Positions 37,182 through 50,255 of a stretch of 64,000 nt of DNA are shown here, piece after piece; position 1 is the first letter of the stretch; every line of letters starts with the position of its first letter. The translations under genes and the position numbers were made by a program. The notes beneath the pieces are model-generated. The model was not told the DNA's origin, made no database searches, and saw only the letters and a list, made by a program, of their open reading frames with translations. This DNA is from Elymus sibiricus (Eukaryota > Streptophyta > Magnoliopsida > Poales > Poaceae): the NCBI GenBank assembly GCA_039707655.1, contig CM077667.1, positions 547,936,222 to 548,000,221 on the forward strand. The letters run 5' to 3'.

Positions 37182-37513
37182 GTCTGAAATGGTTTGTAAA
37201 GAAAACAATTCCACTGCACGGTCGCTTGAAAAGTTAGTTTTGGATGAGTTTTTATGGAAGCTTTGGGTCCGGAGCGTCAGTGACAGGGTTTCGGGGCGAA
37301 ATTCACAAAGAGAGGTCATATATGGAGACCTATTTTGAGAAAAGTTTGTGAACGCAAAATGTCTGAAATGGTTTGTAAAGAAAACAATTCCACTGCACGG
37401 TCGCTTGAAAAGGTAATTTTGGATGAATTTTTATGCAAGCTTTGGGTCCGGAGCATCAGTAATAGGGTTTCGGGGCGAAATTCACAAAGAGAGGTCATAT
37501 ATGGAGACCTATT

Positions 37514-38757
37514 TTGAGAAAAGTTTGTGAACGCGAAATGTCTGAAATGGTTTGTAAAGAAAACAATTCCACTGCACGGTCGCTTGAAAAGTTAATTTTG
37601 GATGAGTTTTTATGCTAGCTTTGGGTCCGGAGCGTCAGTGACAGGGTTTCAGGGCGAAATTCACAAAGAAAGGTCATATATGGAGACCTATTTTGAGAAA
37701 AGTTTGTGAACGCGAAATGTTTGAAATGGTTTGTCAAGAAAACAATTTCACTGCACGGTCGCTTGAAAAGTTAGTTTTGGATGAGTTTTTATGCAAGCTT
37801 TGGGTCCGGAGCTTCAGTGACAGGGTTTCGGGGCGAAATTCACAAAGAGAGGTAATATATGGAGACCTATTTTGAGAAAAGTTTGTGAACGCGAAATTTC
37901 TGAAATGGTTTGTAAAGAAAACAATTCCACTGTACGGTCGCTTGAAAAGGTAATTTTGGATGAGTTTTTATGCAAGCTTTCGGTCCGGAGCGTCAGTGAC
38001 AGGGTTTCGGGGCGAAATTCACAAAGAGAGGTCATATATGGAGACCTATTTTGAGAAACGTTTGTGAACGCGAAATGTCTGAAATGGTTTGTAAAGAAAA
38101 CAATTTCACTGCACGGTCGCTTGAAAAGTTAGTTTTGGATGAGTTTTTATGCCAGCTTTGGGTCCGGAGCTTCAGTGACAGGGTTTCGGGGCGAAATTCA
38201 CAAAGAGAGGTCATATATGGAGACCTATTTTGAGAAAAGTTTGTGAACGCGAAATGTCTGAAATGGTTTGTAAAGAAAACAATTCCACTGCACGGTCGCT
38301 TGAAAAGTTAGTTTTGGATGAGTTTTTATGCAAACTTTGGGTCCGGAACTTCAGTGACAGGGTTTCGGGGCGAAATTCACAAAGAGAGGTAATATATGGA
38401 GACCTATTTTGAGAAAAGTTTGTGAACGCAAAATTTCGGAAATGGTTTGTAAAGAAAACAATTCCACTGCACGGTCGCTTGAAAAGTTCGTTTTGGATGA
38501 GTTTTTATGGAAGCTTTGGGTCCGGAGCAGGGTTTCGGGGCGAAATTCACAAAGAGAGGTCATATATGGAGAACTATTTTCAGAAAGGTTTGTGAACGCG
38601 AAATGTCTGAAATGGTTTGTAAAGAAAACAATTCCACTGCACGGTCGCTTGAAAAGTTAGTTTTGGATGAGTTTTTATGCAAGCTTTGGGTCCGGAGCGT
38701 CAGTGACAGGGTTTCGGGGCGAAATTCACAAAGAGAGGTCATATATGGAGACCTATT
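37514..38757 (+). repeat. 11-monomer duplication, copy 1 (spacing 1960 bp)
   Basis: The monomer order, ending with the 9-bp-deleted type, recurs at +1960 bp, which equals 11 x 179 minus the 9-bp deletion. Confidence 0.75.
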
Positions 38758-39473
38758 TTGAGAAAAGTTTGTGAACGCGAAATGTCTGAAATGGTTTGTA
38801 AAGAAAACAATTCCACTGCACGGTCGCTCGAAAAGTTAGTTTTGGATGAGTTTTTATCCAAGCTTTGGGTCCGGAGCTTCAGTGACAGGGTTTCGGGGCG
38901 AAATTCACAAAGAGAGGTAATATATGGAGACCTATTTTGAGAAAAGTTTGTGAACGCGAAATTTCTGAAATGGTTTGTAAAGAAAACAATTCCACTGCAC
39001 GGTCGCTTGAAAAGTTAGTTTTGGATGAGTTTTTATGGAAGCTTTGGGTCCGGAGCGTGAGTGATAGGGTTTCGGGGCGAAATTCACAAAGAGAGGTCAT
39101 ATATGGATACCTATTTTGAGAAAAGTTTGTGAACGCGAAATGTCTGAAATGGTTTGTAAAGAAAACAATTCCACTACACGGTCGCTTGAAAAGTAAGTTT
39201 TGGATGAGTTTTTATAGAAGCTTTGGGTCCGGAGCATCAGTTACAGGGTTTCGGGGCGAAATTCACAAAGAGAGGACATATATTGAGACCTATTTTGAGA
39301 AAAGTTTGTGAACGCGAAATGTCTGAAATGGTTTGTAAAGAAAACAATTCCACTGCACGGTCGCTTGAAAAGCTAATTTTGGATGAGTTTTTATGCCAGC
39401 TTTCGGTCCGGAGCATCAGTGACAGGGTTTCGGGGCGAAATTCACAAAGAGAGGTCATATATGGAGACCTATT

Positions 39474-40717
39474 TTGAGAAAAGTTTGTGAACGCGAAATG
39501 CCTGAAATGGTTTGTAAAGAAAACAATTCCACTGCACGGTCGCTTGAAAAGTTAATTTTGGATGAGTTTTTATGCAAGCTTTGGGTCCGGAGCGTCAGTG
39601 ACAGGGTTTCAGGGCGAAATTCACAAAGAAAGGTCATATATGGAGACCTATTTTGAGAAAAGTTTGTGAACGCGAAATGTCTGAAATGGTTTGTCAAGAA
39701 AACAATTTCACTGCACGGTCGCTTGAAAAGTTAGTTTTGGATGAGTTTTTATGCAAGCTTTGGGTCCGGAGCTTCAGTGACAGGGTTTCGGAGCGAAATT
39801 CACAAAGAGAGGTAATATATGGAGACCTATTTTGAGAAAAGTTTGTGAACGCGAAATTTCTGAAATGGTTTGTAAAGAAAACAATTCCACTGTACGGTCG
39901 CTTGAAAAGGTAATTTTGGATGAGTTTTTATGCAAGCTTTCGGTCCGGAGCGCCAGTGACAGGGTTTCGGGGCGAAATTCACAAAGAGAGGTCATATATG
40001 GAGACCTATTTTGAGAAAAGTTTGTGAACGCGAAATGTCTGAAATGGTTTGTAAATAAAACAATTTCACTGCACGGTCGCTTGAAAAGTTAATTTTGGAT
40101 GAGTTTTTATGCAAGCTTTGGGTCCGGAGCTTCAGTGACAGGGTTTCGGGGCGAAATTCACAAAGAGAGGTCATATATGGAGACCTATTTTGAGAAAAGT
40201 TTGTGAACGCGAAATGTCTGAAATGGTTTGTAAAGAAAACAATTCGACTGCACGGTCGCTTGAAAAGTTAGTTTTGGATGAGTTTTTATGCAAACTTTGG
40301 GTCCGGAGCTTCAGTGACAGGGTTTCGGGGCGAAATTCACAAAGAGAGGTAATATATCGAGACCTATTTTGAGAAAAGTTTGTGAACGCAAAATTTCGGA
40401 AATGGTTTGTAAAGAAAACAATTCCACTGCACGGTCGCTTGAAAAGTTCGTTTTGGATGAGTTTTTATGGAAGCTTTGGGTCCGGAGCAGGGTTTCGGGG
40501 CGAAATTCACAAAGAGAGGTCATATATGGAGAACTATTTTCAGAAAGGTTTGTGAACGCGAAATGTCTGAAATGGTTTGTAAAGAAAACAATTCCACTGC
40601 ACGGTCGCTTGAAAAGTTAGTTTTGGATGATTTTTTATGCAAGCTTTGGGTCCGGAGCGTCAGTGACAGGGTTTCGGGGCGAAATTCACAAAGAGAGGTC
40701 ATATATGGAGACCTATT
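39474..40717 (+). repeat. 11-monomer duplication, copy 2
   Basis: Copy of 37514-38757 in the same order, with private changes such as GAAATGCCTGAAATGG near 39496 and TTTCGGAGCG near 39787. It diverges after about 40717. Confidence 0.75.
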
Positions 40718-43700
40718 TTGAGAAAAGTTTGTGAACGCGAAATTTTTGAAATGGTTTGTAAAGAAAACAATTCCACTGCATGGTCGCTTGAAAAGTTAGT
40801 TTTGGATGAGTTTTTATGGAAGCTTTGGGTCCGGAGCGTGAGTGACAGGGTTTCGGGGCGAAATTCACAAAGAGAGGTCATATATGGAGACCTATTTTGA
40901 GAAAAGTTTGTGAACGCGAAATGTCTGAAATGGTTTGTAAAGAAAACAATTCCACTGCACGGTCGCTCGAAAAGTTAGTTTTGGATGAGTTTTTATGCAA
41001 GCTTTGGGTCCGGAGCTTCAGTGACAGGGTTTCGGGGCGAAATTCACAAAGAGAGGTAATATATGGAGACCTATTTTGAGAAAAGTTTGTGAACGCGAAA
41101 TTTCTGAAATGGTTTGTAAAGAAAACAATTCCACTGCACGGTCGCTTGAAAAGTTAGTTTTGGATGAGTTTTTATGGAAGCTTTGGGTCCGGAGCGTGAG
41201 TGATAGGGTTTCGGGGCGAAATTCACAAAGAGAGGTCATATATGGATACCTATTTCGAGAAAAGTTTGTGAACGCGAAATGTCTGAAATGGTTTGTAAAG
41301 AAAACAATTCCACTACACGGTCGCTTGAAAAGTTAGTTTTGGATGAGTTTTTATAGAAGCTTTGGGTCCGGAGCATCAGTTACAGGGTTTCGGGGCGAAA
41401 TTCACAAAGAGAGGTCATATATTGAGACCTATTTTGAGAAAAGTTTGTGAACGCGAAATGTCTGAAATGGTTTGTAAAGAAAACAATTCCACTGCACGGT
41501 CGCTTGAAAAGTTAGTTTTGGATGAGTTTTTATGGAAGCTTTGGGTCCGGAGCGTCAGTGACAGGGTTTCGGGGCAAAATTCACAAAGAGAGGTCATATA
41601 TGGAGACCTATTTTGAGAAAAGTTTGTGAACGCAAAATGTCTGAAATGGTTTGTAAAGAAAACAATTCCACTGCACGGTCGCTTGAAAAGTTAATTTTGG
41701 ATGAGTTTTTATGCAAGCTTTGGGTCCGGAGCGTAAGTGATAGGGTTTCGGGGCGAAATTCACAAAGAGAGGTCATATATGGAGAACTATTTTGATAAAA
41801 GTTTGTGAACGCGAAATGTCTGAAATGGTTTGTAAAGAAAACAATTCCAAGGCACGGTCGCTTGAAAAGTTAGTTTTGGATGAGTTTTTATGCAAGCTTT
41901 GGGTCCGGAGCGTCAGGGACAGGGTTTCGGGGCGAAATTCACAAAGAGAGGTCATATATGGAGACCTATTTTGAGAAAAGTTTGTGAACGCGAAATGTCT
42001 GAAATGTTTGTAAAGAAAACAATTCCACTGCACGGTCGCTTGAAAAGCTAATTTTTGATGAGTTTTTATGCAAGCTTTGGGTCCGGAGCGTCAGTGACAG
42101 GGTTTCGGGGTGAAATTCACAAAGAGAGGTCATATATGGATACCTATTTTGAGAAAAGTTTGTGAACGCGAAATGTCTGAAATGGTTTGTAAAGAAAACA
42201 ATTCCACTGCACGGTCGCTTGAAAAGTTAGTTTTGGATGAGTTTTTATGCAAGTTTTAGGTCCGGAGCTTCAGTGACAGGGTTTCGGGGCGAAATTCACA
42301 AAGAGAGGTCATATATGGAGACCTATTTTGAGAAAAGTTTGTGAACGCGAAATGTCTGAAATGTTTGTAAAAAAACAATTCCACTGCACGATCGCTTGAA
42401 AAGTTAGTTTTGGATGAGTTTTTATGCAAGCTTTGGGTCCGGAGCGTCAGTGACAGGGTTTCAGGGCGAAATTCACAAAGAAAGGTCATATATGGAGACC
42501 TATTTTGAGAAAAGTTTGTGAACGCGAAATGTCTGAAATGGTTTGTAAAGAAAACAATTCCACTGCACGGTCGCTTGAAAAGCTAATTTTGGATGAGTTT
42601 TTATGCCAGCTTTCGGTCCGGAGCATCAGTGACAGGGTTTCGGGGCGAAATTCACAAAGAGAGGTCATATATGGAGACCTATTTTGAGAAAAGTTTGTGA
42701 ACGCGAAATGTCTGAAATGGTTTGTAAAGAAAACAATTCCACTGCACGGTCGCTTGAAAAGTTAATTTTGGATGAGTTTTTATGCAAGCTTTGGGTCCGG
42801 AGCGTCAGTGACAGGGTTTCAGGGCGAAATTCACAAAGAAAGGTCATATATGGAGACCTATTTTGAGAAAAGTTTGTGAACGCGAAATGTCTGAAATGGT
42901 TTGTCAAGAAAACAATTTCACTGCACGGTCGCTTGAAAAGTTAGTTTTGGATGAGTTTTTATGCAAGCTTTGGGTCCGGAGCTTCAGTGACAGGGTTTCG
43001 GGGCGAAATTCACAAAGAGAGGTAATATATGGAGACCTATTTTGAGAAAAGTTTGTGAACGCGAAATTTCTGAAATGGTTTGTAAAGAAAACAATTCCAC
43101 TGCACGGTCGCTTGAAAAGTTAGTTTTGGATGAGTTTTTATGGAAGCTTTGGGTCCGGAGCGTGAGTGACAGGGTTTCGGGGCGAAATTCACAAAGAGAG
43201 GTCATATATGGAGACCTATTTTGAGAAAAGTTTGTGAACGCGAAATGTCTGAAATGGTTTGTAAAGAAAACAATTCCACTGCACGGTCGCTCGAAAAGTT
43301 AGTTTTGGATGAGTTTTTATGCAAGCTTTGGGTCTGGAGCTTCAGTGACAGGGTTTCGGGGCGAAATTCACAAAGAGAGGTAATATATGGAGACCTATTT
43401 TGAGAAAAGTTTGTGAACGCGAAATGTCTGAAATGGTTTGTAAAGAAAACAATTCCACTGCACGGTCGCTTGAAAAGTTAGTTTTGGATGAGTTTTTATG
43501 CAAGCTTTGGGTCCGGAGCGTCAGTGACAGGGTTTCGGGGCAAAATTCACAAAGAGAGGTCATATATGGAGACCTATTTTGAGAAAAGTTTGTGAACGCG
43601 AAATTTTTGAAATGGTTTGTAAAGAAAACAATTCCACTGCACGGTCGCTTGAAAAGTTAGTTTTGGATGAGTTTTTATGGATGCTTTGGTTCCGGAGCGT

Positions 43701-44831
43701 GAGTGACAGGGTTTCGGGGCGAAATTCACAAAGAGAGGTCATATATGGAGACCTATTTTGAGAAAAGTTTGTGAACGCGAAATGTCTGAAATAGTTTGTA
43801 AAGAAAACAATTCCACTGCACGGTCGCTCGAAAAGTTAGTTTTGGATGAGTTTTTATGCAAGCTTTGGGTCCGGAGCTTCAGTGACAGGGTTTCGGGGCG
43901 AAATTCACAAAGAGAGGTAATATATGGAGACCTATTTTGAGAAAAGTTTGTGAACGCGAAATTTCTGAAATGGTTTGTAAAGAAAACAATTCCACTGCAC
44001 GGTCGCTTGAAAAGTTAGTTTTGGATGAGTTTTTATGGAAGCTTTGGGTCCGGAGCGTGAGTGATAGGGTTTCGGGGCGAAATTCACAAAGAGAGGTCTT
44101 ATATGGATACCTATTTTGAGAAAAGTTTGTGAACGCGAAATGTCTGAAATGGTTTGTAAAGAAAACAATTCCACTACACGGTCACTTGAAAAGTTAGTTT
44201 TGGATGAGTTTTTATAGAAGCTTTGGGTCCGGAGCATCAGTTACAGGGTTTCGGGGCGAAATTCACAAAGAGAGGTCATATATTGAGACCTATTTTGAGA
44301 AAAGTTTGTGAACGCGAAATGTCTGAAATGGTTAGTAAAGAAAACAATTCCACTGCACGGTCGCTTGAAAAGTTAATTTTGGATGAGTTTTTATGCAAGC
44401 TTTGGGTCCGGAGCGTCAGTGACAGGGTTTCAGGTCGAAATTCACAAAGAAAGGTCATATATGGAGACCTATTTTGAGAAAAGTTTGTGAACGTGAAATG
44501 TCTGAAATGGTTTGTCAAGAAAACAATTTCACTGCACGGTCGCTTGAAAAGTTAGTTTTGGATGAGTTTTTATGCAAGCTTTGGGTCCGGAGCTTCAGTG
44601 ACAGGGTTTCGGGGCGAAATTCACAAAGAGAGGTAATATATGGAGACCTATTTTGAGAAAAGTTTGTGAACGCGAAATTTCTGAAATGGTTTGTAAAGAA
44701 AACAATTCCACTGTACGGTCGCTTGAAAAGGTAATTTTGGATGAGTTTTTATGCAAGCTTTCGGTCCGGAGCGTCAGTGACAGGGTTTCGGGGCGAAATT
44801 CACAAAGAGAGGTCATATATGGAGACCTATT

Positions 44832-46611
44832 TTGAGAAAAGTTTGTGAACGCGAAATGTCTGAAATGGTTTGTAAAGAAAACAATTTCACTTCACGGTCG
44901 CTTGAAAAGTTAGTTTTGGATGAGTTTTTATGCAAGCTTTGGTCCGGAGCTTCAGTGACAGGGTTTCGGGGCGAAATTCACAAAGAGAGGTCATATATGG
45001 AGACCTATTTTGAGAAAAGTTTGTGAACGCGAAATGTCTGAAATGGTTTGTAAAGAAAACAATTCCACTGCACGGTCGCTTGAAAAGTTAGTTTTGGATG
45101 AGTTTTTATGCAAACTTTGGGTCCGGAGCTTCAGTGACAGGGTTTCGGGGCGAAATTCACAAAGAGAGGTAATATATGGAGACCTATTTTGAGAAAAGTT
45201 TGTGAACGCGAAATTTCGGAAATGGTTTGTAAAGAAAACAATTCCACTGCACGGTCGCTTGAAAAGTTCGTTTTGGATGAGTTTTTATGGAAGCTTTGGG
45301 TCCGGAGCAGGGTTTCGGGGCGAAATTCACAAAGAGAGGTCATATATGGAGAACTATTTTCAGAAAGGTTTGTGAACGCGAAATGTCTGAAATGGTTTGT
45401 AAAGAAAACAATTCCACTGCACGGTCGCTTGAAAAGTTAGTTTTGGATGAGTTTTTATGCAAGCTTTGGGTCCGGAGCGTCAGTGACAGGGTTTCGGGGC
45501 GAAATTCACAAAGAGAGGTCATATATGGAGACCTATTTTGAGAAAAGTTTGTGAACGCGAAATTTTTGAAATGGTTTGTAAAGAAAACAATTCCACTGCA
45601 CGGTCGCTTGAAAAGTTAGTTTTGGATGAGTTTTTATGGATGCTTTGGGTCCGGAGCGTGAGTGACAGGGTTTCGGGGCGAAATTCACAAAGAGAGGTCA
45701 TATATGGAGACCTATTTTGAGAAAAGTTTGTGAACGCGAAATGTCTGAAATGGTTTGTAAAGAAAACAATTCCACTGCACGGTCGCTTGAAAAGTTAGTT
45801 TTGGATGAGTTTTTATGCAAACTTTGGGTCCGGAGCTTCAGTGACAGGGTTTCGGGGCGAAATTCACAAAGAGAGGTAATATATGGAGACCTATTTTGAG
45901 AAAAGTTTGTGAACGCGAAATTTCGGAAATGGTTTGTAAAGAAAACAATTCCACTGCACGGTCGCTTGAAAAGTTCGTTTTGGATGAGTTTTTATGCAAA
46001 CTTTGGGTCCGGAGCTTCAGTGACAGGGTTTCGGGGCGAAATTCACAAAGAGAGGTCATATATGGAGTACTATTTTGAGAAAAGTTTGTGAACGCGAAAT
46101 GTCTGAAATGGTTTGTAAAGAAAACAATTCCACTGCACGGTCGCTTGAAAAGTTAGTTTTGGATGAGTTTTTATGCAAACTTTGGGTCCGGAGCTTCAGT
46201 GACAGGGTTTCGGGGCGAAATTCACAAAGAGAGGTCATATATGGATACCTATTTCGAGAAAAGTTTGTGAACGCGAAATGTCTGAAATGGTTTCTAAAGA
46301 AAACAATTCCACTACACGGTCGCTTGAAAAGTTAGTTTTGGATGAGTTTTTATAGAAGCTTTGGGTCCGGAGCATCAGTTACAGGGTTTCGGGGCGAAAT
46401 TCACAAAGAGAGGTCATATATGGAGACCTATTTTGAGAAAAGTTTGTGAACGCGAAATTTCTGAAATGGTTTGTAAAGAAAACAATTCCACTGTACGGTC
46501 GCTTGAAAAGGTAATTTTGGATGAGTTTTTATGCAAGCTTTCGGTCCGGAGCGTCAGTGACAGGGTTTCGGGGCGAAATTCACAAAGAGAGGTCATATAT
46601 GGAGACCTATT
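44832..46611 (+). repeat. 10-monomer higher-order unit, copy 1 (1780 bp)
   Basis: The unit begins with the 1-bp-deleted monomer and includes the 9-bp-deleted one, so ten monomers total 1780 bp. The order recurs from 46612. Confidence 0.75.
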
Positions 46612-48391
46612 TTGAGAAAAGTTTGTGAACGCGAAATGTCTGAAATGGTTTGTAAAGAAAACAATTTCACTGCACGGTCGCTTGAAAAGTTAGTTTTGGA
46701 TGAGTTTTTATGCAAGCTTTGGTCCGGAGCTTCAGTGACAGGGTTTCGGGGCGAAATTCACAAAGAGAGGTCATATATGGAGACCTATTTTGAGAAAAGT
46801 TTGTGAACGCGAAATGTCTGAAATGGTTTGTAAAGAAAACAATTCCACTGCACGGTCGCTTGAAAAGTTAGTTTTGGATGAGTTTTTATGCAAACTTTGG
46901 GTCCGGAGCTTCAGTGACAGGGTTTCGGGGCGAAATTCACAAAGAGAGGTAATATATGGAGACCTATTTTGAGAAAAGTTTGTGAACGCGAAATTTCGGA
47001 AATGGTTTGTAAAGAAAACAATTCCACTGCACGGTCGCTTGAAAAGTTCGTTTTGGATGAGTTTTTATGGAAGCTTTGGGTCCGGAGCAGGGTTTCGGGG
47101 CGAAATTCACAAAGAGAGGTCATATATGGAGAACTATTTTCAGAAAGGTTTGTGAACGCGAAATGTCTGAAATGGTTTGTAAAGAAAACAATTCCACTGC
47201 ACGGTCGCTTGAAAAGTTAGTTTTGGATGAGTTTTTATGCAAGCTTTGGGTCCGGAGCGTCAGTGACAGGGTTTCGGGGCGAAATTCACAAAGAGAGGTC
47301 ATATATGGAGACCTATTTTGAGAAAAGTTTGTGAACGCGAAATTTTTGAAATGGTTTGTAAAGAAAACAATTCCACTGCACGGTCGCTTGAAAAGTTAGT
47401 TTTGGATGAGTTTTTATGGATGCTTTGGGTCCGGAGCGTGAGTGACAGGGTTTCGGTGCGAAATTCACAAAGAGAGGTCATATATGGAGACCTATTTTGA
47501 GAAAAGTTTGTGAACGCGAAATGTCTGAAATGGTTTGTAAAGAAAACAATTCCACTGCACGGTCGCTTGAAAAGTTAGTTTTGGATGAGTTTTTATGCAA
47601 ACTTTGGGTCCGGAGCTTCAGTGACAGGGTTTCGGGGCGAAATTCACAAAGAGAGGTAATATATGGAGACCTATTTTGAGAAAAGTTTGTGAACGCGAAA
47701 TTTCGGAAATGGTTTGTAAAGAAAACAATTCCACTGCACGGTCGCTTGAAAAGTTTGTTTTGGATGAGTTTTTATGCAAACTTTGGGTCCGGAGCTTCAG
47801 TGACAGGGTTTCGGGGCGAAATTCACAAAGAGAGGTCATATATGGAGACCTATTTTGAGAAAAGTTTGTGAACGCGAAATGTCTGAAATGGTTTGTAAAG
47901 AAAACAATTCCACTGCACGGTCGCTTGAAAAGTTAGTTTTGGATGAGTTTTTATGCAAACTTTGGGTCCGGAGCTTCAGTGACAGGGTTTCGGGGCGAAA
48001 TTCACAAAGAGAGGTAATATATGGAGACCTATTTTGAGAAAAGTTTGTGAACGCGAAATTTCGGAAATGGTTTGTAAAGAAAACAATTCCACTGCACGGT
48101 CGCTTGAAAAGTTCGTTTTGGATGAGTTTTTATGGAAGCTTTGGGTCCGGAGCAGGGTTTCGGGGCGAAATTCACAAAGAGAGGTCATATATGGAGAACT
48201 ATTTTCAGAAAGGTTTGTGAACGCGAAATGTCTGAAATGGTTTGTAAAGAAAACAATTCCACTGCACGGTCGCTTGAAAAGTTAGTTTTGGATGAGTTTT
48301 TATGCAAGCTTTGGGTCCGGAGCGTCAGTGACAGGGTTTCGGGGCGAAATTCACAAAGAGAGGTCATATATGGAGACCTATTTTGAGAAAA
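46612..48391 (+). repeat. 10-monomer higher-order unit, copy 2, with a nested 6-monomer repeat
   Basis: It follows copy 1 until about 48020. A 6-monomer segment (about 46790-47680) then recurs at +1065 bp (6 x 179 minus 9), bringing the 9-bp-deleted monomer back at 48151. Confidence 0.7.
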
Positions 48392-49531
48392 GTTTGTGAA
48401 CGCAAAATTTTTGAAATGGTTTGTAAAGAAAACAATTCCACTGCACGGTCGCTTGAAAAGTTAGTTTTGGATGAGTTTTTATGGATGCTTTGGGTCCGGA
48501 GCGTGAGTGACAGGGTTTCGGGGCGAAATTCACAAAGAGAGGTCATATATGGAGACCTATTTTGAGAAAAGTTTGTGAACGCGAAATGTCTGAAATGGTT
48601 TGTAAAGAAAACAATTCCACTGCACGGTCGCTCGAAAAGTTAGTTTTGGATGAGTTTTTATGCAAGCTTTGGGTCCGGAGCTTCAGTGACAGGGTTTCGG
48701 GGCGAAATTCACAAAGAGAGGTAATATATGGAGACCTATTTTGAGAAAAGTTTGTGAACGCGAAATTTCTGAAATGGTTTGTAAAGAAAACAATTCCACT
48801 GCACGGTCGCTTGAAAAGTTAGTTTTGGATGAGTTTTTATGGAAGCTTTGGGTCCGGAGCGTGAGTGATAGGGTTTCGGGGCGAAATTCACAAAGAGAGG
48901 TCATATATGGATACCTATTTTGAGAAAAGTTTGTGAACGCGAAATGTATGAAATGGTTTGTAAAGAAAACAATTCCACTACACGGTCGCTTGAAAAGTTA
49001 GTTTTGGATGAGTTTTTATAGAAGCTTTGGGTCCGGAGCATCAGTTACAGGGTTTCGGGGCGAAATTCAACTGTACGGTCGCTTGAAAAGGTAATTTTGG
49101 ATGAGTTTTTATGCAAGCTTTCGGTCCGGAGCGTCAGTGACAGGGTTTCGGGGCGAAATTCACAAAGAGAGGTCATATATGGAGACCTATTTTGAGAAAA
49201 GTTTGTGAACGCGAAATGTCTGAAATGGTTTGTAAAGAAAACAATTTCACTGCACGGTCGCTTGAAAAGTTAGTTTTGGATGAGTTTTTATGCAAGCTTT
49301 GGTCCGGAGCTTCAGTGACAGGGTTTCGGGGCGAAATTCACAAAGAGAGGTCATATATGGAGACCTATTTTGAGAAAAGTTTGTGAACGCGAAATGTCTG
49401 AAATGGTTTGTAAAGAAAACAATTCCACTGCACGGTCGCTTGAAAAGTTAGTTTTGGATGAGTTTTTATGCAAACTTTGGGTCCGGAGCTTCAGTGACAG
49501 GGTTTCGGGGCGAAATTCACAAAGAGAGGTA

Positions 49532-49536
49532 ATATA
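49532..49536. repeat. Target site duplication ATATA, left side of the complete element
   Basis: Matches ATATA at 58540-58544. Removing the element and one copy restores the monomer sequence GAGGTAATATATGGAGACC. Confidence 0.93.
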
Positions 49537-50002
49537 TGTTGGGGAACGTTGCATGGGAAACAAAAATTTTCCTACGCACACATAAGATCTATCCATGGTG
49601 ATGAGCATCTACGAGAGGGAGAGTGAATCTACATACCCTTGTAGATCGCTAAGCGGAAGCGTTAATAAACGCGGTTGATGTAGTCGAACGTCTTCGCGAT
49701 CCAAATCGCCGAGCGTCCCGCGATCCAATCACGATCCTTCCGATCTAGTGCCGAACGGACGGCACCTCCGCGTTCAACACACGTACGGCTTGATGACGCC
49801 TTCACCTCCTCGATCCAGCGAGCGATGGTAAAGTAGTGGTTGAGTTCCAGCAGCACGACGGCGTGGTGATGGTGGTGAGGAACAATCTCTGCAGGGCTTC
49901 GCCAAGCGCTACGGAGATTATGACGGAGGAACTAGAGGGTTAGGGTTGCCGCACACGGCTTGGGGAAATCTTGATGTGTCCTGTGTGCTAGCCCTGCCCC
50001 TC

Positions 50003-50010
50003 TATTTATA
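50003..50010 (-). promoter_or_regulatory. TATA box of the 3' LTR
   Basis: TATAAATA on the minus strand, retained in the 3' LTR. If active it would transcribe leftward out of the element into satellite block D. Confidence 0.6.
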
Positions 50011-50139
50011 TGTTGAGCCTTGGGGTCTAAACTTGGAGTAAAAGCCTCCTCCAGGTCGGTTTTGCCCGCACAAGGTCGGTTTGGCCCGCAGGGAAAGAGT
50101 CCAACTCGGATCCCTGCCGAACCGTGCACAGCCGCACAC

Positions 50140-50255
50140 AAGCGGTAGTACCGCTTCACACAAGCGGTAGTACCGCTTGGGCGGTAGTACCGCTTCACAC
50201 AAGCGGTAGTACCGCTCGGGCGGTAGTACCGCTTCACCAAGCGGTAGTACCGCTT
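50140..50255. repeat. Near-palindrome array in the 3' LTR
   Basis: Six GCGGTAGTACCGC cores as in the solo LTRs, but the last linker is CACC instead of CACACA, making the array 1 bp shorter. Confidence 0.9.

Larger units (their letters stand above)
37177..49536 (+). repeat. 179-bp satellite array, block D (about 69 monomers)
   Basis: Same satellite and orientation. It is enriched in three marked monomer types: one lacking 9 bp (GGAGCAGGGTTTCGG near 38527, 40487, 45307, 47087 and 48151), one lacking 1 bp (GCTTTGGTCCGG near 44936, 46716 and 49296), and HindIII-less types (GCAAACTTTGG, GGATGCTTTGG). One monomer near 49069 lacks 86 bp. It ends at the complete retrotransposon. No gene is seen. Confidence 0.97.
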
